From JBAVQS01 sp049694275 (GTDB lineage: Bacteria; Chloroflexota; Anaerolineae; UBA4142; SHND01): a DNA stretch of 14,787 bases. The notes beneath the pieces were generated by a model, which did no database searches, was not told the origin of the DNA, and saw only the letters and a program-made list of their open reading frames with translations. Position 1 is the first letter of the stretch, and each line of letters starts with the position of its first letter. The position numbers and the translations under genes are program-made. Below, one piece after another: positions 1 through 7,418 of this stretch. The stretch spans positions 1 to 14,787 of the forward strand of contig JBAVQS010000068.1 in NCBI GenBank assembly GCA_049694275.1, written 5' to 3'.

Positions 1-39
1 CAAACCAAAATCGGTGGTGAGCGTAATCAGGTTTGACAT
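1..39 (-). CDS. SAM hydroxide adenosyltransferase (DUF62), N-terminal fragment
   Basis: Only the first 13 codons are inside the window. They read MSNLITLTTDFGL from an ATG at 39..37 and run off the left edge. The string LITLTTDFG is the characteristic N-terminus of the DUF62 family (S-adenosyl-L-methionine hydroxide adenosyltransferase, relatives of fluorinase and chlorinase), where the Asp binds the ribose of SAM. Family members hydrolyse SAM to adenosine and methionine. The start lies 25 nt after the stop of the MAK32-like kinase gene, so it is probably the next gene of the same operon. A weak purine-rich stretch (CAGGGCT) precedes the ATG. The call rests on 13 residues only; a chance match is possible but the motif is quite specific. 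Confidence 0.6.
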   Translation of the reverse strand, partial: MSNLITLTTDFGL

Positions 40-64
40 AGCCCTGTTCTATGATAGCACAATT

Positions 65-1000
65 TTACGATTGGTCTAACACGTGCAAGCGGCGATTGGC
101 TTCGCGTGGGAGTTCGGAGGTGATGAGTGGCAGTCCGGCCTGCTCGGTGAGGAAGGACGCGGCGACCGCGCCATAGAGCCCGGCGCGCCGGATATGGCCG
201 GTCTGGAGGTAGCCGGCGAGAAACGCGCCGCAGTAGGCATTGCCCGCGCCGGTTGGATCGACCACCTGCGCCGGCGCGGCCGGGATGTGCACCAGCACAT
301 TGTCTTCATGCACCAGCGACCCCTCCGGGCCGAGCCGGAGCGCGACGATGGGCGCGCCCGCCTGCGCGAGCCGCCGGATCAGCTCCTCCGGCGGCGCATC
401 GCCTACCAACGACTGCGCCTCCTCCAGATTGGGGGAAAAGATGTCGGCGGCGCGGCAGAGGGCGCGGAGTGCGGCGTCGGTCGGCGGACGGTCGGCCGGC
501 TTGAAGGGTTCGAGGCTGATTACCGGAGGGAGGGCGGACCCGGTTCGGCGGAGCTGCGCCAGCCATTCCAGGTCCGGCTCGTCGGGGTGAATCCCCATGT
601 GAAACCCGCGCGCCACGCGGTACGCGTCCGGGAGATGGTCGAGCGTGCGCGCCAGTTGCGCGCCCAGCACCTCGCCGCTCACGCGCTCAAGCTGCCGGCG
701 GCGGCCATCGCTCTCGCACACCTGCCAGGCGCGTGCCGTGGGAAAAGGGGTGGTCCGCAGTCCCGTCAGGTCGATGCCGGTCGCATCCAGCCAGGCGCGT
801 GCCGCGTGCGGCAGGTCCGCGCCCACGCCCGAGACCAGTCCCACGCCGTACGGGATGGTCATCCATCCGGCCAGCGCCGGCAGGCGCATGCCAAACGCGG
901 TCTGCGGCCCGCCGCCGCCCAGCATCCCCATCGCGGTATGGCCGTCGGCAAATACAATATCGTCGATAATGATGCCAAAGGCGACCAGGTCAATGACCAT
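65..1000 (-). CDS. MAK32-like PfkB-family carbohydrate kinase homologue
   Basis: This 311-residue protein of the ribokinase/PfkB superfamily resembles the MAK32-like branch. The N-terminus has FGIIIDDIVF and the Gly-rich LGGGGPQTAFGMRL (about 27-40), where the sugar usually binds. The C-terminal signature is DPTGAGNAYCGAF (248-260). In ordinary PfkB kinases this motif ends GAGD and the Asp is the catalytic base; here it is Asn254, which I recall as a trait of the MAK32-like group. Activity is therefore uncertain. The ATG at 1000 was chosen because its A is the last base of the nucleoside hydrolase stop (TGATG, 1-nt overlap), implying translational coupling. A longer start at 1063 would add 21 non-conserved residues inside the upstream gene. 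By context it might phosphorylate ribose or a nucleoside; the substrate is not visible. Confidence 0.85.
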   Translation of the reverse strand: MVIDLVAFGIIIDDIVFADGHTAMGMLGGGGPQTAFGMRLPALAGWMTIPYGVGLVSGVGADLPHAARAWLDATGIDLTGLRTTPFPTARAWQVCESDGRRRQLERVSGEVLGAQLARTLDHLPDAYRVARGFHMGIHPDEPDLEWLAQLRRTGSALPPVISLEPFKPADRPPTDAALRALCRAADIFSPNLEEAQSLVGDAPPEELIRRLAQAGAPIVALRLGPEGSLVHEDNVLVHIPAAPAQVVDPTGAGNAYCGAFLAGYLQTGHIRRAGLYGAVAASFLTEQAGLPLITSELPREANRRLHVLDQS

Positions 1001-1935
1001 CACGAGGCTGTAATCTGCTCCCGGTAAAGCTGCAAGAGCCGCGGCGCATCGACGCCGGTGCAAATCTCCGTCGCCGGCCCATCATACCACTGGGCAAGCC
1101 GGTCGGCGATAATCATGCCATCCGCATAGCCCGCCACCGGAATCCGTACGCGATGATGGACCGTCCGAAAGAGGGTCGGATCGAGGACATAGGCGATGGC
1201 TGACGGGTCGTGCGTGTGCATGCCCCCCTTCATCCCGTAATGCTCGTCGTGATACTTTTGATAGACCGGAATCATGCGGGCGATCAGGTCCGTATAGGGG
1301 GTGTGCGCCGCTTCCAGGTCGCGGAGATAGGCCGCGTCCATGACGATGGCCGTAGTCACATCGAGGCCGACCATGACGACCGGCCAGGGCGCGCCAAAGA
1401 CGATGGCCGCCGCTTCCGGGTCGTTGTGCACGTTCGCTTCGGCGACCGGCGAAACATTCCCCGGCGCGACCATCGTTCCACCCATCAGGACGACCTGCTG
1501 GACCGCCTGCGCGATGCGCGGTTCGAGCTTGTAGGCGAGCGCAATGTTGGTGAGCGGGCCAATAGGGACCAGGGTGATCGCGCCGGGATGCGCCATCACC
1601 GTCTCGACGATAAACTCGGCGGCCGAGACCGTCACGGGGCGGAGGCGCGACTCCCCCGCGAGGCCGGCATCGCCCAAAGCGTCCTCGCCGTGCACAAAGG
1701 TGGGCGGGTCGCGGTAGGGGCGCAAGAGCGGGCCGGTCGCGCCGCGCGCCACCGGAATATCGGGACGCCCGGCGAGCTCGAGCAGGCGCAGGGCGTTCCG
1801 CGTGGTCACGTCGATATAATGATTCCCATACACGGTCGTCAGGCCGGCGACCGTGAGCTCGGGCGATTTGAGGGCGAACAGAATCGCCATGGCGTCGTCA
1901 ACGCCGGGATCGGTGTCGATGATGATTGATTTCAT
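1000..1935 (-). CDS. Inosine-uridine preferring nucleoside hydrolase
   Basis: The product is 311 residues, the usual length for the IunH/Rih family. These enzymes cleave the N-glycosidic bond of ribonucleosides to free base and ribose using a bound calcium ion. The N-terminal IIIDTDPGVDDAMAI contains the diagnostic DTDPGVDD calcium cluster (Asp7, Asp9, Asp13, Asp14), followed by TTVYGNH with the ribose-contacting Asn. Further family motifs are VPIGPLTNIALA, VLMGGTM, ANVHNDPEAA, and a late HDPSA that supplies the last calcium-binding Asp. Base preference (purine, pyrimidine or both) cannot be read from the sequence. The ATG at 1935 is preceded by the heptamer repeat rather than a clear Shine-Dalgarno. 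The gene lies 57 nt after psuG and overlaps the next gene by 1 nt, so it sits within the nucleoside salvage operon. Confidence 0.93.
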   Translation of the reverse strand: MKSIIIDTDPGVDDAMAILFALKSPELTVAGLTTVYGNHYIDVTTRNALRLLELAGRPDIPVARGATGPLLRPYRDPPTFVHGEDALGDAGLAGESRLRPVTVSAAEFIVETVMAHPGAITLVPIGPLTNIALAYKLEPRIAQAVQQVVLMGGTMVAPGNVSPVAEANVHNDPEAAAIVFGAPWPVVMVGLDVTTAIVMDAAYLRDLEAAHTPYTDLIARMIPVYQKYHDEHYGMKGGMHTHDPSAIAYVLDPTLFRTVHHRVRIPVAGYADGMIIADRLAQWYDGPATEICTGVDAPRLLQLYREQITAS

Positions 1936-1938
1936 GGC

Positions 1939-2000
1939 AGGTCACAGGTCACAAGCTACCGGCCGCAGGTCGCGGGCTAACAGCCAGACAAGTTACAGGC
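1939..2000. repeat. Degenerate heptamer tandem repeat between psuG and the nucleoside hydrolase gene
   Basis: On the plus strand the interval divides into 7-nt units resembling GTCACAG: GTCACAG (1941), GTCACAA (1948), GCTACCG (1955), GCCGCAG (1962), GTCGCGG (1969), GCTAACA (1976), then a 9-nt unit, then GTTACAG (1992). Each unit starts with G and most follow G-[TC]-[CT]. The first two are nearly exact and the rest are diverged. The last unit contains the psuG stop codon (TTA at 1993-1995, TAA on the minus strand), so the array reaches the end of the gene. It resembles in style the short heptanucleotide tandem repeats known from cyanobacteria, but this unit is different. Confidence 0.6.
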
Positions 2001-2976
2001 TAATCCGGCTCGGCTGTGCGGCCTGCGCCTGGACGAGCGCCTGGGCAATCAGGGTGGCAACGCGGGCGTTGTTGAACAATAGCGCCATGTTGGCGCGCTT
2101 GCTCTGCCCGCCGGTCAGCTCGGCAATCCGCGCGAGGATGAACGGGGTCAGGGCCGCGCCAGTGATGCCCGCCGCGTCCGCCATGCGCGTCGCCTGTTCA
2201 ATCGCGGCCTCGGCCTCGTCGTGCGGCAGCTCGTCCTCCGCGGGGACCGGCACGGCGACCAGTTCGCCGCCCGACAGTCCCAGGTTCCAGCGCGCCCGGA
2301 TAATCCCGGCCACCTGTTCAGGCGTATCGGCGCGCACGTCCACCGGCAGCCCCGAATGGCGCGAGTAAAAGGCGGGGAACTCGTCTGTCCCATACCCGAT
2401 GATTGGCACGCCGCGCGTTTCGAGCTGTTCGAGCGTCAGTGGAAGGTCGAGCAGTGACTTGGCCCCCGCGCAGACGACGGTGACGGGCGTGCGCGCCAGC
2501 TCGGCCAGGTCCGCCGAGACGTCGAACGGGCGCCCGCGATGAACGCCGCCGATGCCGCCGGTGGCAAACACCGAAATCCCCGCCATCGCCGCGATAATCA
2601 TCGTGCCGGCAACGGTGGTCGCGCCGTCCTCCTTGTATGCGACGACGGTCCCGAGGTCGCGCCGGCTGCACTTGCGCACGTTCTTGGCGGTCGCCAGGTG
2701 CTCGAGCTGCTCGTCGTCCAGCCCGACCGTAATCTGCCCGCCGAGCACGGCGATGGTCGCCGGGACTCCGCCCGCCTCCCGGACATTCTCTTGAATCTGC
2801 TGCGCGGCCTCCAGGTTGTCGGGATAGGGGAGCCCGTGCGTAATCAGCGTCGATTCGAGGGCGACGACCGGCCGGTGCGCGGCGAGGGCGCGCGAGACCG
2901 CGGGCGCAACCTGTAATTTCGGATGGTGGGTTGCGGTGGGGGAACTGCTCGAGCCAATCATAAATGGGTTTGACAT
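1993..2976 (-). CDS. psuG: Pseudouridine-5'-phosphate glycosidase
   Basis: PsuG reversibly splits pseudouridine 5'-phosphate into uracil and ribose 5-phosphate, breaking a C-C glycosidic bond. The 327-residue protein carries the family signatures in order: VVALESTLITHGLPYP (38-52, with the conserved Glu41), VPATIAVLGGQITVGL (71-86), RKCSRRDL (101-108), GATTVAGTMIIAAMAGI (118-134), FATGGIGGVHRG (137-148), CAGAKSLLDLP (169-179, Lys173 probably the Schiff-base lysine), GYGTDEFPAFY (194-204), and a C-terminal NNARVA. The ATG at 2976 is supported by GAGAGG about 5 nt upstream. About 25 N-terminal residues before the first conserved block are low-complexity and unalignable. It starts 33 nt after the kinase stop, matching the psuK-psuG pairing seen in other bacteria. 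Confidence 0.95.
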   Translation of the reverse strand: MSNPFMIGSSSSPTATHHPKLQVAPAVSRALAAHRPVVALESTLITHGLPYPDNLEAAQQIQENVREAGGVPATIAVLGGQITVGLDDEQLEHLATAKNVRKCSRRDLGTVVAYKEDGATTVAGTMIIAAMAGISVFATGGIGGVHRGRPFDVSADLAELARTPVTVVCAGAKSLLDLPLTLEQLETRGVPIIGYGTDEFPAFYSRHSGLPVDVRADTPEQVAGIIRARWNLGLSGGELVAVPVPAEDELPHDEAEAAIEQATRMADAAGITGAALTPFILARIAELTGGQSKRANMALLFNNARVATLIAQALVQAQAAQPSRISL

Positions 2977-3009
2977 AAGAACCTCTCAATTCAATTGCAG
3001 ATTGTGTAT

Positions 3010-3954
3010 TCAGAATTCCAACTCGGGCGCCAGCGCGTGCAGGCGTTGTTCGAGCTCGGCGCGCTCGGGCAGAGCCGCGCCGCCGCCCCAGACGGTTGTT
3101 GCAAGCCCGCCGAGTGCCGTGGCCAGTCGCGCGCTCGCGGCGAGATCGCGCCCTGCGAGATAGCCGGCGATGAGTCCCGCGCTAAAGGCGTCGCCCGCGC
3201 CGGTGGTATCGACGGTTGCCACCGCCAGAGCGGACATGCGATAGCTCCCCGCCGCGCTCGCCACGATGCATCCCGCGCCGCCGAGCTTGTACCCGACGCG
3301 CTGGACGCCGGCCGCGAGCAACATTGCGATCGCCGCGCTGGGCGTCTCTGCGCCCGTCAACGCCTGCGCCTCTTGCGGGCCGAGTATGCACAGGTCGAGC
3401 CGGGATAAAAGCACCCGCATCTCGCCGGTAAACCGGAGCGCCGGTTCGAGCGCGGTATCGAGCGAGAGTGGGACACCCTTCTCGGCCGCCAGCTCCACCG
3501 CCCGCGCGGCGGCGAATCGCTGGGGGGCGTGACCGAGCGCATAGCCCGAAAGATGCAGCAGGCTCGCGCCGTCCATGATTTCCGCAGGAAGCTCTTCAGG
3601 CGCGTAATAATCGTTCGCCCCACGATAGCAAAACATGACGTGGCCGCCATCGGGGAGCGCGGGGATGAACGCCAGCCCGGTCGTGTGGACCGGATCACGG
3701 CGCACCCCCGTCGTGTCAACGCCGCTCGCCGCGAGCGTTTGGAGCGCGAGGTCGCCCCACGCATCGGCGCCGACGCGGCCAATCAGGCGAACGGGCCACC
3801 CGAGCCGGGCGAGCACGACTGCCGTGTTGGCCGCTGACCCGCCGAGCCCCAGCACCAGTTCCCGGCTCATCGCTTCCTGGCCGGGGTGGGGATAGGTGGG
3901 AATGGGCATCAGGGCATCGACGTTGATATCGCCCAGGACGACGATGGGCTGCAT
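3010..3954 (-). CDS. PfkB-family sugar/nucleoside kinase, probable pseudouridine kinase
   Basis: This is a 314-residue ribokinase-fold kinase, close to the length of E. coli PsuK. It opens with VVLGDINVDALMPIP, has the substrate-binding GLGGSAANTAVVLARLG (36-52) and the PfkB signature 2 DTTGAGDAFSAGLIAGY (249-265), with catalytic base Asp255 and the GAG anion hole intact. The adjacent psuG makes pseudouridine the likeliest substrate (product pseudouridine 5'-phosphate, the PsuG substrate), but ribokinase or adenosine kinase activity cannot be excluded. The ATG at 3954 was chosen because AAGGAG lies 4 nt upstream and homology begins immediately after it; an upstream ATG at 4089 would add 45 unrelated residues and overlap the phosphatase gene. 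It is the first gene of the salvage operon. Confidence 0.88.
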   Translation of the reverse strand: MQPIVVLGDINVDALMPIPTYPHPGQEAMSRELVLGLGGSAANTAVVLARLGWPVRLIGRVGADAWGDLALQTLAASGVDTTGVRRDPVHTTGLAFIPALPDGGHVMFCYRGANDYYAPEELPAEIMDGASLLHLSGYALGHAPQRFAAARAVELAAEKGVPLSLDTALEPALRFTGEMRVLLSRLDLCILGPQEAQALTGAETPSAAIAMLLAAGVQRVGYKLGGAGCIVASAAGSYRMSALAVATVDTTGAGDAFSAGLIAGYLAGRDLAASARLATALGGLATTVWGGGAALPERAELEQRLHALAPELEF

Positions 3955-3973
3955 GATTCTCCTTCGCGCGCCC

Positions 3974-4002
3974 ACTTTAGCACCGTTTCCATGCACGTGC
4001 AA
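3974..4002 (-). promoter_or_regulatory. Candidate promoter with overlapping palindromic operator, kinase-psuG operon
   Basis: Reading the minus strand, TTGCAC (4002..3997), a 17-nt spacer and TAAAGT (3979..3974) form a modest sigma70-type promoter about 20 nt before the kinase ATG. The predicted start near 3967 would leave a very short leader holding only the AAGGAG site. A perfect 10-bp palindrome TGCACGTGCA (3992-4001) overlaps the -35 box and could be a repressor operator. The -10 box is only 4/6 and the -35 only 3/6 to consensus, so this is tentative. The 106 nt between the kinase and the phosphatase gene hold nothing else obvious. Confidence 0.35.
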
Positions 4003-4060
4003 CCGGGGAAAAAAGAGACCTGTGAATTTTGGATCGACCGAGTCTCCTGGACCCCGGCCA

Positions 4061-7024
4061 TCAGGCGGCGGGTGAAACGGAATCGTCATCCCGTTTGAGG
4101 ACGATGAGCGTCATATCATCGAACTGGGGAGCGCCCTGGGAAAAATCATAAACGGCGCGCAGAATTTCGTCGACCAGTTGGCCGGCGCTCAGGTGGTTGT
4201 TGGCGATGATGAGATCGGACAGGCGCGGCACGCCAAATTCCTGCTCCTGGAGATTCAGCGCGTCGGTGATGCCATCGGTGTAGAACACCAGAATGTCGCC
4301 GGGCGCCATCTCGATGCTTTTTTCGGGGAGGTGAATCCCGGCGCGTAACCCCAACGCCATCCCGTGTCCTTTGAGCGCGACCAGATCCTGCGTCGTATGG
4401 CGATACCACAGCGGCGGATTGTGCCCGGCATTGGCAAAGCGCAGCCGCCCGGTCGTCGCGTCGAGCACCGCATAAAAAACGGTGACAAACATGTCGGTGC
4501 GCGCGTCGGCGAGGATGAGGTCGTTGGCTCGCTCCAGTGCCTCTTGCGGCGCCTGCCGGCCAATCGCCATGGCCCGGATGAGCGTGCGCGTGAGGACCAT
4601 AAAGAGCGCGGCCGGCATGCCCTTGTCCGACACGTCCGCAATCGTCAGACCGAGACGATTGTTTTGAAACTGAACAAAATCGTAAAAATCACCGCTCACC
4701 TCGCGCGCTGCGCGCCACGTTGCGGATAGTTGATAACCGGGGACGTTGGGGCAGCAGGGCGGAAGGAATGAGGTTTGGATCCGTCGGGCGAGGCCGATCT
4801 CATAATCCAGCCGCTTTTTGATTTCCGCCTGTTCATTCAGCCGCGCATTCTCGATGGCGACCGCCGACTGGTTTGAGATTCCCGTCAGAATCTGGACTTC
4901 ATGGGGCGACAGTCGCCGCGTCCCCTGGTCCACAAGCATGGCGCCGACGAGCGCCCCGCGATAGATCAGCGGGTTCATCACCAACGATTCGATGCCAAAC
5001 GCGCGAACCAATTGCGGATCGATCAGCCGGCTCAATTCGTTCGTCTGGTTCGAGTCCAGCTTGAATCGCAGTCGCAAGAACTGGTCCTTTTGATCTGGCG
5101 GAATGCCATACTCTTTGGTTGCAAAGAGCACACGCTCGGCAGGGTCATAGAGAAAGACCGCGCAGCGAGCGACGCCGACCAGGATCGGGGTGATGCGGAC
5201 GACGGTTTCCAGCGCCTCATCCAGCGTGGCCGTATCCGCCAGGTTTTCCGAAACCTGGAGCAGCACGTTCAAGTACCATGACTCTTCCTTTTGTACGGCA
5301 TACAGGCGCGCATCCTCGATGGCAATGGCGATCTGCGCCGCCAGGGTGCGGAGGACGAACAGGTCCTCTTGTCCGAACCGGCCAACCTGCTCGCTCTGGA
5401 CATCCAGTACGCCGAGCACCTTTTTGCCAACCGTCAACGGCACCGCCAGTTCCGAGTGCGTATCCTTGAGCCCGTGCCCCGGCCCTGTGATATACCGGGG
5501 TTCTTTCCTCACATCCGCCGCCAGGAGCGGCTCACCGGTCGCCAGCACCCAGCCGACGATCCCCTGCCCATAAGGCACACTCTCGCCTTGCTGCCGCCAG
5601 GATTCGACATCTGGATGAGTGCTCGCGCGAAAGACCAACGCATTATCTTCGTTGCGCGCCAGGATATGGACCTCGGCATACCCAAAACGGACCTGGATTT
5701 CTTGTACGACCCGCTGCAAGAGCTCGTCGAGGTCGAGGAACTGGGCGACCTGGCGGCTGACCTCGCTGACGATGGCCAACTGCGTGGCGCGCCGGCGCTC
5801 GACCGCATAGAGATTGGCGTTTTCAATCGCCGTGGCCGCCTGGGTGGTCATCGAGCTGAGGTTTCGGGCCGTGTGATGATACAGGCGATTGGGCTGTGTG
5901 GTGAGCACCGTCAGGACGCCGATCACCTCTTCGGCGGCCAGGAGCGGCAGATAAATGGCCGAACGCGCCGGCTGGCCATTGATCCACTCGTTCGCCTCAA
6001 ACGGGAGTTTTTCCTTGCCGAGGTCCTGCACGCGAATCGAAGCGGGGTTGTCGCGCAGGTAGATCACGGCCGGGGAGGACGCGCTGGAGCGAATCCACTC
6101 GCTGTTGCCCCCACGCGCTTCAACATGCAGGCGCACGCCGTCCCGCTCCGCATTCAAGAGCTCGAGGCGGAACAGATTGCCCTGCGAGATGCGGCGGGCA
6201 TATTCCAGAAAAAGCTCGACAATGCGATCGGTGTCAAAGCCCGCCTGCGCCACAGCTTGCCCGAACTCGTTCAACAACACCAGTTCCTGCCGGCGCCGCT
6301 GCAAATCTCTCTGTGCCTGGGCAAAGCGCTGGAGGACAAATGCGATCTCGATCAGCCCTGCCGCCATCAGCAAAAAGATGGGACGTGTAATCCCGCCAAA
6401 GACGGTGTAGACCACCGCAATGACCGTTGCAAAGGGGAGCGGGATGAGCTCGACGAGGAGGGAATAGCCCAGCGTGGAACGAAACAGGCGATAGAATGTG
6501 CTCCAGCCAAGCCGCAGCGCTTCCCAGATCGCCCAACCGAGATTATCGAACAGGTACCAGGTGAGGATCGCCACGCCGGTCGGAAACGCATCGGCGAGAC
6601 TCAGGTCATGCGGGGGAATCGGACCGCCCAGCGCCAGATAAATGCCGCCGGTGGCGACCCCCATGAGCGCTTTGAGCCCCGTGTTGCCCAGGGAGGATTC
6701 GATAAGGCTGCGCGATGAGGTGCGCTCGCGTTCCAGGGCGCCGACCGTTACAAAGAGGAGACTGCTCACGGCGGGCACCCATGCGCCCGGGGCAGGGCCA
6801 AACAGGAAAATGGCGGCGAGATCGACAATCCCGACGAGACTGTGCAGCGTCTCCGGTCCTGCGTACACGCCGGCGCGCTTGACAATGAAAGAGAGAAGGA
6901 CAAACACGGCCAGGGGGAGGGCCAGCCCCACCAGGGCGTGAAAATCGGTCATGATGACGAGGAGACCGATTCCTACAACGCCGACGGTAAAGGTATAAGC
7001 GAGACGCGGCAATTCGGAACGCAT
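4061..7024 (-). CDS. Membrane-anchored triple-GAF PP2C/SpoIIE-type serine phosphatase
   Basis: RsbU/SpoIIE-like phosphatase of about 987 residues that likely dephosphorylates the STAS antagonist encoded just upstream. Residues given here count from a GTG at 7048. Residues 15-240 hold about seven or eight hydrophobic segments. A short linker (241-258) leads to three GAF-like sensory domains at about 260-412, 430-582 and 592-736, joined by helical stretches ending in AIENA or AIEDA. The C-terminal PP2C domain (about 752-990) has LARRIQTSFLPP, GDFYDF (metal-binding Asp788), IADVSDKGMPAALFM (Asp805), NAGHNPPLWYRH, FYTDGITDALN and DDMTLIVLKR, so the active site looks intact. Neither the ATG at 7024 nor the GTG at 7048 has a clear Shine-Dalgarno; I chose the ATG. 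The ligands of the GAF domains are unknown. Confidence 0.92.
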   Translation of the reverse strand: MRSELPRLAYTFTVGVVGIGLLVIMTDFHALVGLALPLAVFVLLSFIVKRAGVYAGPETLHSLVGIVDLAAIFLFGPAPGAWVPAVSSLLFVTVGALERERTSSRSLIESSLGNTGLKALMGVATGGIYLALGGPIPPHDLSLADAFPTGVAILTWYLFDNLGWAIWEALRLGWSTFYRLFRSTLGYSLLVELIPLPFATVIAVVYTVFGGITRPIFLLMAAGLIEIAFVLQRFAQAQRDLQRRRQELVLLNEFGQAVAQAGFDTDRIVELFLEYARRISQGNLFRLELLNAERDGVRLHVEARGGNSEWIRSSASSPAVIYLRDNPASIRVQDLGKEKLPFEANEWINGQPARSAIYLPLLAAEEVIGVLTVLTTQPNRLYHHTARNLSSMTTQAATAIENANLYAVERRRATQLAIVSEVSRQVAQFLDLDELLQRVVQEIQVRFGYAEVHILARNEDNALVFRASTHPDVESWRQQGESVPYGQGIVGWVLATGEPLLAADVRKEPRYITGPGHGLKDTHSELAVPLTVGKKVLGVLDVQSEQVGRFGQEDLFVLRTLAAQIAIAIEDARLYAVQKEESWYLNVLLQVSENLADTATLDEALETVVRITPILVGVARCAVFLYDPAERVLFATKEYGIPPDQKDQFLRLRFKLDSNQTNELSRLIDPQLVRAFGIESLVMNPLIYRGALVGAMLVDQGTRRLSPHEVQILTGISNQSAVAIENARLNEQAEIKKRLDYEIGLARRIQTSFLPPCCPNVPGYQLSATWRAAREVSGDFYDFVQFQNNRLGLTIADVSDKGMPAALFMVLTRTLIRAMAIGRQAPQEALERANDLILADARTDMFVTVFYAVLDATTGRLRFANAGHNPPLWYRHTTQDLVALKGHGMALGLRAGIHLPEKSIEMAPGDILVFYTDGITDALNLQEQEFGVPRLSDLIIANNHLSAGQLVDEILRAVYDFSQGAPQFDDMTLIVLKRDDDSVSPAA

Positions 7025-7085
7025 GAGTGCAGTAGAACGGTGAACCACGGTGTAAAGATAGCTCAGGCGCTACTTGTCTCCTTGT

Positions 7086-7418
7086 TTACCCGCCTACCTT
7101 TGCGAACGCATTTTCCGCGGCGTTGCGGTCCTCATAAATCTCGAATATCTGGTCAAACCCGGCCATCTCAAAGATCTCAAGAAGGCGAGGGCTAAGACAA
7201 CACAACTTGAGACTCCCGCCATCCTGCTGCGCGGTTTTGTGCGCGGCAAGCAGGACGCGCAGGCCGTTCGAGCTGATATAGGTGGTTTTGCTCAGATCGA
7301 CAATGAGCCGGTGATGCCCGTGCGCCAGTTGCTGGCGCAGCTCCTGTTCAAGCGCCGGCGCGCGGGCGGCATCCATGCGTCCCTGTGGGTGGACGATAAC
7401 CGGAGTCTGCGCGCTCAT
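7086..7418 (-). CDS. STAS-domain anti-sigma factor antagonist (RsbV/SpoIIAA-like)
   Basis: The 110-residue protein is a single STAS domain. The motif LIVDLSKTTYISSNGLRVLLAAH (38-60 region) aligns with the SpoIIAA/RsbV phosphorylation site. By comparison with the DSSGL motif, Ser50 is the likely phospho-acceptor, with Ser49 in place of the usual Asp and Asn51 in place of the second Ser. In partner switching, the unphosphorylated antagonist binds the RsbW-like kinase and frees its target; phosphorylation by that kinase releases it and the PP2C phosphatase restores it. The start ATG overlaps the kinase stop by 4 nt (ATGA, 7415-7418), and the phosphatase gene follows after about 60 nt, so all three are probably co-transcribed. 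Confidence 0.92.
   Translation of the reverse strand: MSAQTPVIVHPQGRMDAARAPALEQELRQQLAHGHHRLIVDLSKTTYISSNGLRVLLAAHKTAQQDGGSLKLCCLSPRLLEIFEMAGFDQIFEIYEDRNAAENAFAKVGG

Noticed and set aside
33..55. TTGACA and TATGAT on the plus strand near the left end
   Set aside because: Spacer is only 11 nt and the sequence overlaps the DUF62 start codon on the minus strand; no plus-strand gene follows.
83..1027. Open frame of 314 codons on the plus strand
   Set aside because: Antisense shadow of the MAK32-like kinase gene; Arg/His/Ala-rich composition and no family motif, whereas the minus strand has clear PfkB motifs.
4009..4014. Run of six T on the minus strand downstream of the phosphatase gene as a terminator
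   Set aside because: No stable GC-rich stem directly precedes it; the next strong pairing is the palindrome after the run.
3955..4089. N-terminal extension of the PfkB kinase to an ATG at 4089
   Set aside because: Adds 45 unrelated residues and overlaps the phosphatase gene; AAGGAG before the ATG at 3954 and the onset of homology fix the start.
5291..6718. Open frame of 475 codons on the plus strand
   Set aside because: Lies antisense to the GAF domains of the phosphatase; no recognisable domain, and the minus strand codes a well-motivated protein.
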